A stretch of 64,000 bases of DNA from Gordonia sp. PDNC005 (GCF_016919385.1 NZ_CP070351.1:2232001-2296000); one strand, 5' to 3'; shown: positions 8,796 to 19,001, numbered from the stretch's first letter. Notes: generated by a model from the sequence alone, not told the origin. Made by a program: numbers and translations.

Positions 8796-9748
8796 TTGAT
8801 CGCCACCGGGTTGACCGGGGATCCCGTCGCACGATGGATCTTGAGAGGCGCGGCCACATAGAACGACGTGTAACGACCGTCGTCCGCCGAGTCGGCGGCG
8901 AGTTTCTCGAGGTCGCAGATCTCGGTGAACGTGACGCCGAGGTTCCGCATCAGCGCATTGTGCAGGACAAGCGCCACACCGCTGTTCGGATCGAACGTGA
9001 CTTCGTTCGCGATCGTGTCGGTGACGAGATTGGGGATCTCCATTTCCTGGAACCACTCGACGAGTCCCGGCGAGTACACCAGTCCCGACTCGCAGAAGTC
9101 CTCATAGAATGCGTCGCCTTTGTCGAAGAACAACTGAAGGTGGTTTGTGCGGATCATCAAGATGTCGCGCTTGGCGATCGGCGTGCCCTGTGCTTCTGCG
9201 CAGGCGATGAGGTCCTCGTGTGTGAACGTCTCGCCCGGCTCGAGGTAGTCCTTACCGCGGAAGCGCGCCATGTCGAGGAGGTTCGCCCGGCCTGCGACGC
9301 CGCGCTGCGCGATCGGTTCGACGCTGGCCTTCTCGAGGCCGCCGATGGTGGTGCGGGCGTCGTAGCCGTTCCAGATCTTGCCGTCGTACCAGACGTGTCC
9401 CAGAGCGTCGTATTGCGTTGATCCCTGGAGGAAGGCGTTCAGCTTGTCGTCGGCGTAGTGCAGTCCACCGGGGAAGGCCGGTCCGTCGCCGCCCTCGTCC
9501 CAATGCGATTCGTCCAGGATCATCTCGCGGGTGGCAGGACTGCGGCCGGGCCACACCGGATCGCCGTTCGGATCGCCGATGAGTCTCTGAAGGGTGAACA
9601 GCTCCCCCTTCTGGATCTGCGCAGCACCGGCCACGACCTGTTCCGGCGTCAGGTAGTTCAGCGATCCGACCTGATCGTCCGGTCCCCACTTGCCCCAGTT
9701 CGACGGGGAGTCGGCCAGAAGCTCGGTAAGGTCAGGAGCATCGGTCAT
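8792..9748 (-). CDS. Cyclase-family (kynurenine-formamidase-like) hydrolase
   Basis: 318-aa member of the cyclase/kynurenine-formamidase family (Pfam Cyclase), metal-dependent hydrolases acting on amides or lactones. Visible landmarks: NWGKWGPDDQVGSLNYLTPEQV near the N-terminus, the metal-site region STQYDALGHVWYDG (about 110-125; the usual HxGTHxDxxxH is altered, with Ser-Thr-Gln for Gly-Thr-His), and GEQF-like spacing after DYLEPGETFTHEDL. This fits the longer actinobacterial subgroup with the QYDxLxH variant. ATG 9748 has GGAAGG about 10 nt upstream; GTG 9757 is an alternative. It is the first gene of a coupled two-gene operon with the acyl-CoA synthetase. Confidence 0.82.
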   Translation of the reverse strand: MTDAPDLTELLADSPSNWGKWGPDDQVGSLNYLTPEQVVAGAAQIQKGELFTLQRLIGDPNGDPVWPGRSPATREMILDESHWDEGGDGPAFPGGLHYADDKLNAFLQGSTQYDALGHVWYDGKIWNGYDARTTIGGLEKASVEPIAQRGVAGRANLLDMARFRGKDYLEPGETFTHEDLIACAEAQGTPIAKRDILMIRTNHLQLFFDKGDAFYEDFCESGLVYSPGLVEWFQEMEIPNLVTDTIANEVTFDPNSGVALVLHNALMRNLGVTFTEICDLEKLAADSADDGRYTSFYVAAPLKIHRATGSPVNPVAIK

Positions 9749-9783
9749 GGGTGTCACACCTTCCAGAGAATGAACACTCGCCC

Positions 9784-9797
9784 ACCGAGCGTTCGGT
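9784..9797. promoter_or_regulatory. Palindrome, probable TetR-family operator
   Basis: ACCGAGCGTTCGGT has perfect ACCGA/TCGGT arms around a 4-nt centre and lies about 36 bp upstream of the cyclase ATG. ACCGA-N4-TCGGT palindromes are typical operators of mycobacterial TetR regulators of acyl-CoA metabolism. The TetR part of the regulator at 6263-7063 is a candidate partner, unproven. Confidence 0.5.
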
Positions 9798-9937
9798 TTG
9801 TTCAGCTGTGATCAGAGTCACCCGCCTGGCGGAGAAAGTCAAGAGGCAATCGCAGCGTTCCGCGAAAGTGCAGGTACGCCGCTCACCGAGCGCCTACGTC
9901 GACTCGGGTCGTACACCCATCGATCGGATTTGTGGAC

Positions 9938-11026
9938 TCACCTGTCCGCGTCAGGAGACGCCGCGAACGGCTTGATGAACTCCGGCATGCCGCCGGTTCG
10001 ACGCAGCAACGGTGTGCCGAAGAACGGTGCAACAACCTGACAGGGCACCACTCTGCTCGGATGGTCGTCGAGCGCGTTGAGGACGAAGGCCGCGGCGCGG
10101 GGCGATCCACAGATGCCGAGGTGATCGGACAGGTCTTTCACACAGCCGGACTGAAGGACGATGTTCGTGACGTCGACGCCCTCCGGTCCCGGGAGTTGAC
10201 CTGACGTGAACGGGTGGACCAGTTCGTCGTGGACAGTCGAGATGTTGGTGTACGAGATGCCTGGGACGTACGGCCCGCCGTCGGAGTTCATGGTGGCGAT
10301 GAACTCCGAATCGTCCATCATCTGCGGGAGAGCACGGCAGGGAACCACTCCCGCAGGATCGAAGCCGAACCGGTCGAGGACGCCGGTGGCTCCGTCGAGC
10401 ACCGTGGTTCCCTCCCACAGGGGCGCCAGGGACACGTACTTGCCGATTTTGTCGTGCCCGCCGAGGAAGCGCGCCCAATAGTTGGGGACGAGTGTGCCCT
10501 GCGAATGGCCGACGACGTGCACCTTGTCCGACCCGGTCGCGGCCATGACCTTCTCGGCGAAGGCGCCGAACTCCACCGCACTCTCCTCGATCGTCGTCAT
10601 CCCTCCGAGCGCCGAGATCGGCCACCTCGACCCGGGGATTGCGCCGAAGGTGAGCGTGAACACCGAGTATCCGGCCTCGGTGAGCAACGGAACATAGGTG
10701 CCCCAGTTCGTCTGGCCGCCGCCTGCGGTTCCGTGCGCGAGGATCACCGGGATCGGGTGTGCCGGGTCGAGCGGGTCGTCCCATCGGTTCGCGCCGGGCA
10801 GACTTCCGCCCGGATGCGCGAGTTCGGGGCCGATGCCTGCGAAGAAGTCGTAGACCACCTTGCCGGTCGGGTCGTCCGCGTCACCGCCGAGACTGATCAG
10901 TTCGCGCGGAAACCGCTGGACGACGGAGTTGGCCGCCTTCAACAGCGGCTGACTGATCTTCTGCGCCGCCGCAAGCGGAAGCGTCACCAGGTCGCCGATG
11001 AACTCGTTCAGGTTCTTCGGAGGCAT
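9938..11026 (-). CDS. Lipase-like alpha/beta hydrolase
   Basis: 362-aa alpha/beta hydrolase resembling class-2 lipases. The oxyanion region PVILAHGTAGGGQTNW precedes the nucleophile elbow VVGHSQGTLVPNYW; a His near the end of the fold (HDELVHPFTSG, or DHLGICGSP) would complete the triad. Cys residues around CVKDLSDHLGICGSP and VVPCQVV suggest a disulfide and hence an exported enzyme, but no classical signal peptide follows the start MPPKNLNEFIGDLVTLPLAA. Related actinobacterial proteins are annotated as esterase/lipase. The gene follows glnE by 25 bp on the same strand, possibly in its transcript, with no obvious functional link. Confidence 0.8.
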   Translation of the reverse strand: MPPKNLNEFIGDLVTLPLAAAQKISQPLLKAANSVVQRFPRELISLGGDADDPTGKVVYDFFAGIGPELAHPGGSLPGANRWDDPLDPAHPIPVILAHGTAGGGQTNWGTYVPLLTEAGYSVFTLTFGAIPGSRWPISALGGMTTIEESAVEFGAFAEKVMAATGSDKVHVVGHSQGTLVPNYWARFLGGHDKIGKYVSLAPLWEGTTVLDGATGVLDRFGFDPAGVVPCRALPQMMDDSEFIATMNSDGGPYVPGISYTNISTVHDELVHPFTSGQLPGPEGVDVTNIVLQSGCVKDLSDHLGICGSPRAAAFVLNALDDHPSRVVPCQVVAPFFGTPLLRRTGGMPEFIKPFAASPDADR

Positions 11027-11051
11027 TCGACCATCGTAGTCACCGCTGCCC

Positions 11052-14000
11052 TCAGCTCCCGAACACCTCCAGCACCACGGCCTTGGCCCGTCGCGTCACT
11101 CGCATGTAGTGCTCCAGGAACTCCAACGCCTCGTCTTGAGGCCAGCCCGCCGCGTAGGCCACCGCACGCAGCTGACGGCCCGGTGACGGGAGCTGGTCGA
11201 CGGGCTTGCCGCGGACCAGGACCAGCGCATTCCGCGCCTTCGTGGCGGTGAGCCACGCCTCGGTGAGGATCTCGACCTCGTCGACCGGCACGAGTTCGGC
11301 CGCCGCGATGGCATCGAGTGTCTCCAACGTCGACGTGTTGTGCAGGGACGGATACTCGTGGGCGTACCGCAGCTGGGTCAGCTGGACGGTCCACTCGACA
11401 TCGGCGAGTCCGCCGCGACCGAGTTTTGTGTGCGTCGCGGGGTCCGCGCCGCGAGGCAGCCGCTCGGAGTCGACGCGGGCCTTGATGCGACGGATCTCAC
11501 GGACCGCGTCCGGGGACACACCACCGGCCGGGTAACGGGTCCGATCGATCATGTGCAGGAACGCCAGACCGAGGTCGGCATCGCCTGCCACGGTATGAGC
11601 ACGCAGCAGCGCCTGCACTTCCCACGCCTGCGCCCACTGGTCGTAGTACGCCGCGTACGACGCCAACGTCCGAACCACGGGGCCGTTCCGCCCCTCCGGT
11701 CGGAGACCGATGTCCACTTCGAGAGGCGGATCGGCGCTCGGCGTGCCGAGCATCGTCCTGACCTGCTCGCACACCTTCTGCGCCCACCGGACGGCGTCGG
11801 CCTCGTCCGCACCGTCGACGGGATCGCACACGAACAGAACGTCCGCGTCCGAGCCGTAGCCCAGCTCACCTCCACCGAGCCTGCCCATGCCGATGACGGC
11901 CAGCCGTGCGGGCGCGGGCTCGCCTTGTAACGACTCCTCGATCACTTTCTCCAGCGCCGCGTCGAGCACTGCCGCCCACACTGTCGACAGTGCCCGGCAC
12001 ACCTGCTGGACTGTCATCAGTCCGAGGATGTCGGCCGATGCGATCCGTGCGAGTTCGGCGCGGCGATGAGATCGCGCGACTGCGATCGCCCGGGTCAGGT
12101 CCGGGGCGCGCCGCATGGACGCGCGCAGGCCTTTCGCCACGTCGGCCGAGTCGACCTCGATGAGCTTGGGTCCGGTCGCACCTGTCGAGTAGAGCGCGAT
12201 GACATCCGGCGACCGCATCAGCAGGTCGGCGATGTACTCGCTGGTCCCCAGGACTCGCATGAGCCGCTCCGAGACAACACCGTCGTCGCGGAGAAGGCGC
12301 AGGTACCAGGCCGTGGTACCCATCTGCTCACTGAGCTTGCGGTAGTTCAGCAGGCCCGCGTCCGGGTCTGGAGTGTCGGAGATGTGCTCGAGCAGACCGG
12401 GCAGAATCATCGACTGAATAGCACCGGTGCGCCCCGGCGTCGAGGCCAACGCCCGAATGTGTGCGAGCGCGCGATCGGGCATCGCGTACCCGAGTGCGGC
12501 GAGCTGGCGCTTGGCCGAGTCGTCGGTGAGTCGCAGCAGCCCCTTGTCCTGCCGCGCCACGGCGTCGAGCAGCGGCCGATAGAACAGCTTCTCGTGCAAC
12601 TGCCGTACACGCGTGATCTGCTTGCGCAGGTCACGACGGAGAACCGCGGCGGCGTCCTGGCTTCCTTCGGGACGAATGTGCGCAGCGCGTGCCAACCAGC
12701 GCATCGCGGACTCGTCGTCGGGCTCGGGCAACAGATGGGTCCGACTCAGACGCTGCAGCTGGATCCGATGCTCGAGCAAGCGGAGGAACTGGTACGACGC
12801 CGAGAAGTTCGCGCCGTCATCGCGCCCGATGTACCCGGCTGTCGTCAATGCGTCCAGCGCATCGACAGTCGACTGCACACGCAGGGACGCGTCGACGCGT
12901 CCATGCACCATCTGCAGCAGTTGGACGGCGAACTCGACATCACGCAAGCCGCCCCGGCCGAGCTTCAGATTGCGGGCCTTGTGCTCGTCGGGAACGAGGG
13001 ACTCCACCCTGCGGCGCATCGCCTGCACCTCGGGGACGAAGTCGTCGCGCTCGGACGCGTCCCACACCATCGGAGACGTCGCCGCGACGTAGTCGCGGCC
13101 GAGCGACATGTCGCCGGTCATCGGACGCGCTTTCAACAAGGCCTGGAATTCCCAGGTCTTGGCCCACCGCCGGTAGTACGCGACATGTGATTCGAGGGTC
13201 CGGGTGAGCGCACCGGACTTGCCCTCCGGACGCAGACCCGCGTCGACGTCGAAGAAGGCCTGCGAACCGATGCGCATCATCTCGCCCGCTATCCGGGCAG
13301 ATGCTCCGTCGGCCGGCTCCGCGACGAAGACGACGTCGACGTCGGAGACGTAGTTCAGCTCGCGGGCGCCGCATTTCCCCATCGCGATCACTGAGAGTCG
13401 GGTCTCGAGCGGGCTGTCCCCCGCTACCTCGGCGATCGCAACGGCGAGGGCAGCAGTCAACGCCGCGTCGGCCAGGTCCGCCAGCCGGCCGCCCACCTCG
13501 GCCAGGTAGAGGACTTCCTCGTTCTCAACGGTCGCGGCGAGGTCGTGCGCGGCGAGGATCAGAATCTGATCGCGGTACGCCCTGCGGAGCGCCGCGACCG
13601 CGTCCGGTCCGGTGATCGCGGCGCGGAAGAGCAGATCGTCGTCGGACGTCCCGGAGACCCGGACCGCTCCGATCGAGTCGAGGAGCGCGGACCGCGACTG
13701 CTCGGCAGATGGCATCTCGTCGTCGACGAGCAGCCGCCACGCATCGGGTTCGGCGACGACGTGGTCGGCGAGCGCATCCGACCCGCCGAGCACCGACAAA
13801 AGCCTGCCGCGGAACGCCTTCGACGATCGCAGCAACGCATCGATCTGCGGCCAGTCCCCTGACCCTTCACGGTCGTGGAGCCGCACGAGCGCCCGCAACG
13901 CCAAATCGGCGTCGGGTGCCCGCGACAGAGCCCACAAGAGATCAACCGTCGCAGCACTCGACCAGCCCAGCGTCGCGAGATCCGCGCGCGCCGTGTCGTC

Positions 14001-14057
14001 GAGAAGCCCCAGACGGCCAGGACTCGGAATGGCCGAACGGCCTCCGGTACTCGTCAC
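11052..14057 (-). CDS. glnE: Bifunctional glutamine synthetase adenylyltransferase/deadenylase
   Basis: 1001-aa GlnE, which adds and removes AMP on glutamine synthetase in response to nitrogen state. It carries the two expected nucleotidyltransferase domains: the N-terminal (deadenylylase) signature [18 protein letters not shown] at about 235 and the C-terminal (adenylylase) [20 protein letters not shown] at about 730, each with the SDxD metal-binding pair. Length and order match actinobacterial GlnE. The start is GTG 14057 with AAGGG 8 nt upstream, 12 bp after glnA2. In M. tuberculosis glnE also lies beside glnA2, but glnA1, the usual target, is not in this window. Confidence 0.97.
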   Translation of the reverse strand: MTSTGGRSAIPSPGRLGLLDDTARADLATLGWSSAATVDLLWALSRAPDADLALRALVRLHDREGSGDWPQIDALLRSSKAFRGRLLSVLGGSDALADHVVAEPDAWRLLVDDEMPSAEQSRSALLDSIGAVRVSGTSDDDLLFRAAITGPDAVAALRRAYRDQILILAAHDLAATVENEEVLYLAEVGGRLADLADAALTAALAVAIAEVAGDSPLETRLSVIAMGKCGARELNYVSDVDVVFVAEPADGASARIAGEMMRIGSQAFFDVDAGLRPEGKSGALTRTLESHVAYYRRWAKTWEFQALLKARPMTGDMSLGRDYVAATSPMVWDASERDDFVPEVQAMRRRVESLVPDEHKARNLKLGRGGLRDVEFAVQLLQMVHGRVDASLRVQSTVDALDALTTAGYIGRDDGANFSASYQFLRLLEHRIQLQRLSRTHLLPEPDDESAMRWLARAAHIRPEGSQDAAAVLRRDLRKQITRVRQLHEKLFYRPLLDAVARQDKGLLRLTDDSAKRQLAALGYAMPDRALAHIRALASTPGRTGAIQSMILPGLLEHISDTPDPDAGLLNYRKLSEQMGTTAWYLRLLRDDGVVSERLMRVLGTSEYIADLLMRSPDVIALYSTGATGPKLIEVDSADVAKGLRASMRRAPDLTRAIAVARSHRRAELARIASADILGLMTVQQVCRALSTVWAAVLDAALEKVIEESLQGEPAPARLAVIGMGRLGGGELGYGSDADVLFVCDPVDGADEADAVRWAQKVCEQVRTMLGTPSADPPLEVDIGLRPEGRNGPVVRTLASYAAYYDQWAQAWEVQALLRAHTVAGDADLGLAFLHMIDRTRYPAGGVSPDAVREIRRIKARVDSERLPRGADPATHTKLGRGGLADVEWTVQLTQLRYAHEYPSLHNTSTLETLDAIAAAELVPVDEVEILTEAWLTATKARNALVLVRGKPVDQLPSPGRQLRAVAYAAGWPQDEALEFLEHYMRVTRRAKAVVLEVFGS

Positions 14058-14069
14058 GTCTGTGCCCTT

Positions 14070-15407
14070 CTACAGCGGTAGGTAACTCTCGAGCTCGAAC
14101 GGGGTCACGCGGCCTCGATACTCGGCCCACTCCGCCCACTTATTGCGGAGGAAGTAGTCGAAGACGTGCTCTCCGAGGGTCTCGGCGACGAGTTCTGACT
14201 TCTCCATCTGTGTGAGGGCGTCGGCCAGCGAACCCGGGAGTTCCTTGTAGCCCATCGCACGACGCTCTGCGGGCGTCAGCGCCCAGACGTTGTCCTCAGC
14301 CTCTTCGGGCAGCTCGTAACCCTCTTCGATGCCCTTGAGTCCGGCCGCCAACAGGACTGCGAAGGTCAGGTACGGGTTGCAGGCGGAGTCGGGGCTTCGG
14401 ACCTCAACACGCCGCGACGATGCCTTGTTCGGCGTGTACAGCGGGAGACGGACCATCGCCGAACGGTTTGCACGACCCCATGTGGCGGCCGTCGGGGCCT
14501 CGTCGCCGTAAATGAGCCTCTTGTAGCTGTTGACCCACTGGTTGGTGACCGCGCTCATCTCGTTCGCGTGCTCGAGGATGCCCGCGATGAACTGCTTGCC
14601 GATCTTCGACAGCTGCATCGGATCATCCGGGTTGTGGAAGGCGTTCGTGTCGCCTTCGAACAACGACAGATGCGTGTGCATGGCCGATCCCGGGTGCTCA
14701 CTGAACGGCTTCGGCATGAACGTGGCGCGGACACCGTCGTTGAACGCGACCTGCTTAATCAGGTAGCGGAAGGTCATCACGTTGTCGGCCATCGACAGAG
14801 CGTCGGCGTAGCGGAGATCGATCTCCTGCTGGCCTGGGGCGCCCTCATGGTGCGAGAACTCCACCGAGATGCCCATCGACTCGAGGGCCTCGATCGCGTG
14901 CCGACGGAAGTTCGGCGCGGAGTCGTGGAACGTCTGGTCGAAGTAGCCGCCGCCGTCCGCCGGGATCGGCGGGGTGCCGTCGAGTGGCAGATCCTTGAGC
15001 AGGAAGAACTCGATCTCCGGGTGGACGTAGCAGGTGAAGCCCTGGTCGGCGGCCTTGTTCAGCTGGCGACGCAGCACGTTGCGCGGGTCGGCCCACGACG
15101 GAGTCCCGTCGGGCATCGCGATGTCGCAGAAGATCCGCGCCGAGTGCTGACGGCCGTCAGTGACCCACGGGAGCACCTGGAACGTCGACGGGTCGGGCTT
15201 GGCGACGGTGTCGGCCTCGGAGACGCGCGAGAAGCCCTCGATGGCCGAGCCGTCGAACCCGATGCCCTCGGCGAACGCGCCTTCGAGCTCGGCCGGTGCG
15301 ATCGCCACCGATTTCAGGTATCCGAGAATGTCGGTGAACCACAGCCGGACGAAGCGGATGTCGCGCTCCTCGAGGGTGCGCAGCACGAATTCCTGTTGGC
15401 GATCCAT
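14070..15407 (-). CDS. glnA2: Type I glutamine synthetase, GlnA2-like
   Basis: 445-aa GS-I: glutamate + NH3 + ATP to glutamine, or an amine homologue. Core motifs are GFDGSAIEGF, HPEIEFFL, GGGYFDQ, HHEGAPGQQEID, NDGVRATFMPKPF and the C-terminal NPYLTFAVLLAAGLKG. At the position of the adenylylated Tyr (NLYxLPPE) it has NVWALTPAE, a Trp at about 373, so it cannot be adenylylated there by the adjacent GlnE. The same region in M. tuberculosis GlnA2 is likewise not the standard Tyr motif. ATG 15407 gives the standard start. First gene of the glnA2-glnE pair and divergent from panB (gap of about 200 bp). Confidence 0.95.
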   Translation of the reverse strand: MDRQQEFVLRTLEERDIRFVRLWFTDILGYLKSVAIAPAELEGAFAEGIGFDGSAIEGFSRVSEADTVAKPDPSTFQVLPWVTDGRQHSARIFCDIAMPDGTPSWADPRNVLRRQLNKAADQGFTCYVHPEIEFFLLKDLPLDGTPPIPADGGGYFDQTFHDSAPNFRRHAIEALESMGISVEFSHHEGAPGQQEIDLRYADALSMADNVMTFRYLIKQVAFNDGVRATFMPKPFSEHPGSAMHTHLSLFEGDTNAFHNPDDPMQLSKIGKQFIAGILEHANEMSAVTNQWVNSYKRLIYGDEAPTAATWGRANRSAMVRLPLYTPNKASSRRVEVRSPDSACNPYLTFAVLLAAGLKGIEEGYELPEEAEDNVWALTPAERRAMGYKELPGSLADALTQMEKSELVAETLGEHVFDYFLRNKWAEWAEYRGRVTPFELESYLPL

Positions 15408-15609
15408 ACCCGAACCCTAGTGCTCCGCGATTACGCGCGTGTTACACCCGGCACTTTGCCGAATCGCGGTGCCTGGCGAGCCTCAGCCGCATGTGACTAA
15501 CGCCACCGAATCCCATCTGCCGGAGGCACGACGCCGGTGGGAGAATCGAGAGGTCCACACCAACCCGGGTACCCGCACACGCGGGACTCGAGGCAGAAAT
15601 GAGGCAGTC

Positions 15610-16449
15610 ATGTCGGAAGCATCCGTCTACGGTTCGGCAAGCACCCCGAGCCCCCGTCGCGCCACGCGCATTCAGCACCTCGCCCAGTGGAAGACCGAAG
15701 GTCACAAGTGGGCGATGCTCACGGCCTACGACTACTCCACAGCTCGCATCTTCGACGAAGCCGAGATCCCCGTCCTGCTGGTCGGAGACTCCGCAGCCAA
15801 CGTCGTCTACGGCTACGACACCACGATCCCCGTCTCACTCGACGAACTGATCCCGCTCGCTCGTGCCGTTGTGCGCGGAGCGCCGCATGCGATGGTCGTC
15901 GCCGACCTGCCGTTCGGCACGTACGAGGTGGGCCCCCAGCAGGCACTCGAATCGTCGATCCGCATGTTCAAGGAGTCCGGCGCCCACGCGATCAAGATCG
16001 AGGGCGGCGAACGGATCGCTCCGCAGATCTCCGCGCTGACGCAGGCCGGCATCCCGGTCATGGCGCACGTCGGCTTCACGCCGCAGAGCGTCAACGGCCT
16101 CGGCGGCTACCGCGTCCAGGGCCGCGGAGACGCAGCCGACCAGCTCATCGCCGACGCCATCGCCGTCCAGGAGGCCGGCGCGTTCGCCGTCGTCATGGAG
16201 ATGGTCCCCGCCGACGTCGCAGGCCAGATCACTCGCAAGCTGACCATCCCGACAGTCGGCATCGGCGCAGGCAACGAGACCGACGCCCAGGTGCTCGTCT
16301 GGCAGGACGCTGCGGGATACACCCACGGCAAGACCGCCAAGTTCGTCAAGCGCTACGCGTCGATCGGCGACGATCTGCGTACTGCTGCCCGCCAGTACGC
16401 CGCCGAGGTCGCGTCGGCCTCGTTCCCAGGTCCCGAGCACTCCTACTGA
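15610..16449 (+). CDS. panB: 3-methyl-2-oxobutanoate hydroxymethyltransferase
   Basis: 279-aa PanB, first step of pantothenate synthesis: transfers a hydroxymethyl group from 5,10-methylene-THF to 2-oxoisovalerate. The TIM-barrel motifs are complete: [45 protein letters not shown] with the active-site Lys, [22 protein letters not shown], and [23 protein letters not shown] 15610 with GAGG upstream was chosen; the frame stays open to 15439 but that part is not PanB-like. It shares an intergenic region with glnA2, as in M. tuberculosis (Rv2222c-Rv2225). Confidence 0.97.
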   Translation: MSEASVYGSASTPSPRRATRIQHLAQWKTEGHKWAMLTAYDYSTARIFDEAEIPVLLVGDSAANVVYGYDTTIPVSLDELIPLARAVVRGAPHAMVVADLPFGTYEVGPQQALESSIRMFKESGAHAIKIEGGERIAPQISALTQAGIPVMAHVGFTPQSVNGLGGYRVQGRGDAADQLIADAIAVQEAGAFAVVMEMVPADVAGQITRKLTIPTVGIGAGNETDAQVLVWQDAAGYTHGKTAKFVKRYASIGDDLRTAARQYAAEVASASFPGPEHSY

Positions 16450-16465
16450 CCGATAGGCTGGACGC

Positions 16466-17422
16466 ATGCGCACGTTGTACCCACCCATCGAGCAGTATGC
16501 GTCCGGCCATCTGTCGGTCGGCGACGGTCAAGACGTCTACTGGGAGTGCTCTGGCAACCCGGACGGGAAGCCCGTGGTATTCGTGCACGGCGGCCCCGGC
16601 GGCGGGACGTCCCCGCAGCAGCGCCGGTTCTTCGACCCGTCGAAGTACCGGATCGTGCTGTTCGACCAGCGCGGCTGCGGGCAGTCGCGACCGCACATCG
16701 CCGACGGCGCCGATCTGTCGGTCAACACCACGCAGCACCTGATCGCGGACATGGAGGCGATCCGTGAGCACCTCGGTATCGACACGTGGCAGGTGTTCGG
16801 CGGATCGTGGGGCTCCACTCTGGGGCTCGCCTATGCCCAGACCCACCCGGAGCGTGTGACCGAGTTGGTCCTGCGCGGGATCTTCCTGCTGCGTCGCAGC
16901 GAGATCGATTGGTACTACAACGGCGGTGCGGCACACATCTACCCCGACGTGTGGGAACAGTACTTGGAGCCGATTCCGGAAGACGAACGCTCAGGCGATC
17001 TCGTCGCCGCCTATCACCGGCTGCTCACCGGTGACGACCGCGAGGCCGCTCAACATGCGGCGAACGCGTGGTCGGCGTGGGAGAACATGACGAGCTACTT
17101 GGAGCCCCGCCCCAACTCGGGCGACGAAGGCGTCGAAGACCTCGCCTTCGCCACCATCGAGAATCACTACTTCACCAACCACGGGTTCATCAACGACGGC
17201 CAACTCCTGACCGACATCGCGCGCATCGAGCACATCCCAGCCGTCATCGTCCAGGGACGCTACGACGTCGTCTGCCCGATGCGAAGCGCCTGGGATCTGC
17301 ACCGGGCGTGGCCAGACGCCGACCTCCATGTGGTCGACGACGCAGGCCACGCCTCCTTCGAACCCGGCATCGTCCATCACCTGGTGGAAGCCACCGACCG
17401 CTTCGCCCACACCCGAGCCTGA
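16466..17422 (+). CDS. pip: Proline iminopeptidase
   Basis: 318-aa S33-family peptidase that removes N-terminal proline. It has the family oxyanion motif VFVHGGPGGGTSP, FDQRGCGQSRPH and the nucleophile elbow GGSWGSTL, followed by LVLRGIFLLRRSEIDWYYNGGA, specific to bacterial Pip. The acid is in GRYDVVCP and the His in DAGHASFE. It is cytoplasmic (no signal peptide), starts 16 bp after panB and is probably co-transcribed. Full length for the family. Confidence 0.95.
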   Translation: MRTLYPPIEQYASGHLSVGDGQDVYWECSGNPDGKPVVFVHGGPGGGTSPQQRRFFDPSKYRIVLFDQRGCGQSRPHIADGADLSVNTTQHLIADMEAIREHLGIDTWQVFGGSWGSTLGLAYAQTHPERVTELVLRGIFLLRRSEIDWYYNGGAAHIYPDVWEQYLEPIPEDERSGDLVAAYHRLLTGDDREAAQHAANAWSAWENMTSYLEPRPNSGDEGVEDLAFATIENHYFTNHGFINDGQLLTDIARIEHIPAVIVQGRYDVVCPMRSAWDLHRAWPDADLHVVDDAGHASFEPGIVHHLVEATDRFAHTRA

Positions 17423-17431
17423 AGGCACATC

Positions 17432-18922
17432 ATGAGTCCCGCCGCGCACGAATCCCTCGAGATCGAGTTGAAGTTCGACGTCGACGCGGGACTGCCCGCA
17501 CCCGACCTGTCCGGGCTGGTGCCGGACGGTCGGGTCGGCGAACCGCAGACCTACCTCCTCGAAGCCACCTACTACGACACCGCGGACACCGTCCTCGCCG
17601 CCAACCGGACCACCCTGCGACGACGGGCTGGTGGCACCGACGGCGGATGGCATCTCAAGCGCCCGTCCACGGTGAAAGCCGCTCGTCGTGAACTCGCAGT
17701 CGACTTCGACGAGGCGCCGTACGACGGCGGTGTGCCCGCGGCGTTGACCGATCAGGTGGCCGCGATCGTCCGCACCGGGAAACTGGTACCGGTGGCCACG
17801 ATCACCACGGACCGCACAGTAACCAGCGTCTTCGACAGTGACGACCGCGAGATCGCGGTGTTCTGCGAAGACGTCGTCTCCGCGGAGTCCCTGCTACCCG
17901 GCGGGGGCGTCAGCCGGTGGGCGGAGTGGGAGTTCGAGCTGGTGAACGGTGACGCCGCGATCCTCAAGCGCGCCAAGGCGTATCTGAAAGACGCAGGCGC
18001 ACGGAAAGCGTCGAGCACGTCGAAACTGGCTCGGGCGATCGGATCGCAGCCCGCCGACGTCGGCCGGCCCGCCCTGCCGAAGAAGCCGACTGCTCTCGAC
18101 CTCGTCATGACCGATCTCGCAGCGCATCGCGACGCGCTCGTCGCGTACGATCCCCTCGCCCGCGACGACGCCCCGGACGCTGTCCACCAGATGCGCGTCG
18201 CAGCCCGCAAGCTGCGCTCGATCCTCACCTCCTACCCTCAGGTACTCGCTGTCGACGTCGCGGCTCCGATCTCCGAGGAATTGCGCCTACTCGGCGAGGT
18301 GCTCGGCGACGTCCGCGATCTGGAAGTCCAGTTGGAGACGAACGAACTGCTGCTGGCACGCGAGAACGCACCAGAGGATCTTGTGGCGGTGCTGGTCGAC
18401 GGCGAACGCGTCCGCCACGAGCGCGCGCTCAAATCGATGCGGTTCGCGTTGTCGACGCATCGCTACCTGACTCTGCTCGACGATCTCGACCGACTCATCG
18501 CGGCACCGGCCACAGGACCAGACGCCGATCGACCGGCACGCGACGTGGCCGCCGAGGCTGTCGCCGCATCGTACAAACGCCTGCGTAAAGCCCAGAAAGC
18601 CCTCCGGGATCACGAAGTGTGGTCCCACGACTGGGTGGAGCAACTGCACAAGATTCGCAAGCGCGCGAAGGCGGCTCGGTACACAGCGGAATCGACCGAG
18701 GCCCTTCGCCGGGACTCATTCGGCAAGGTCGGTCGCTACGCCAAACAGATCCAGACGCACCTCGGTGTTTTCAACGACACCGCCGTCAACCGAGAGCGCT
18801 TGCTCGCTGTGGCTGCGAACTCGCCGCTCAGCCCGCAGGCGCACTTCGTCCTCGGCCGCCTCGACGCACGCGAAGAGGCCCGAGGCCGCAAAGCGGTGAA
18901 GGCCTACCGCCGCCTCGACTGA
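17432..18922 (+). CDS. CYTH and CHAD domain protein
   Basis: 496-aa two-domain protein. The N-terminal CYTH domain (about 5-205) starts with the triphosphate-tunnel signature EIELKFDV and continues TYYDTADTVLAANRTTLRRRAGG and SRWAEWEFELVNGD. The C-terminal CHAD domain (about 215-496) is helical and basic: AVHQMRVAARKLRSILTSYPQVL, KRLRKAQKALRDH and LHKIRKRAKAARYTAE, conserved His/Arg/Lys residues expected to bind polyphosphate. CYTH enzymes hydrolyse tripolyphosphate or similar; a polyphosphate role is inferred. It corresponds in order and architecture to M. tuberculosis Rv2226. It begins 9 bp after pip. Confidence 0.93.
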   Translation: MSPAAHESLEIELKFDVDAGLPAPDLSGLVPDGRVGEPQTYLLEATYYDTADTVLAANRTTLRRRAGGTDGGWHLKRPSTVKAARRELAVDFDEAPYDGGVPAALTDQVAAIVRTGKLVPVATITTDRTVTSVFDSDDREIAVFCEDVVSAESLLPGGGVSRWAEWEFELVNGDAAILKRAKAYLKDAGARKASSTSKLARAIGSQPADVGRPALPKKPTALDLVMTDLAAHRDALVAYDPLARDDAPDAVHQMRVAARKLRSILTSYPQVLAVDVAAPISEELRLLGEVLGDVRDLEVQLETNELLLARENAPEDLVAVLVDGERVRHERALKSMRFALSTHRYLTLLDDLDRLIAAPATGPDADRPARDVAAEAVAASYKRLRKAQKALRDHEVWSHDWVEQLHKIRKRAKAARYTAESTEALRRDSFGKVGRYAKQIQTHLGVFNDTAVNRERLLAVAANSPLSPQAHFVLGRLDAREEARGRKAVKAYRRLD

Positions 18923-18929
18923 GGCGGTC

Positions 18930-18978
18930 AACGTTGGCGGCGATTTCGGTGCTGAGCACCAGAATCGCTGCCAACGTT
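18930..18978. repeat. Long two-step hairpin in intergenic gap
   Basis: The outer arms AACGTTGGCGGCGATT and AATCGCTGCCAACGTT pair over 16 bp with one mismatch, enclosing an inner stem GGTGCT/AGCACC. It starts 7 bp after the CYTH/CHAD stop and ends 23 bp before the RNB gene. It could terminate the panB operon or be a mobile palindromic repeat; the unusual length makes the second worth considering. Confidence 0.6.
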
Positions 18979-19001
18979 CGTAGTCGCATACATTCGATCC
19001 C

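Noticed and set aside
7713..8861. 382-aa open frame on + opposite the acyl-CoA synthetase
   Set aside because: Antisense shadow; the minus strand has a complete ANL ligase across the same bases.
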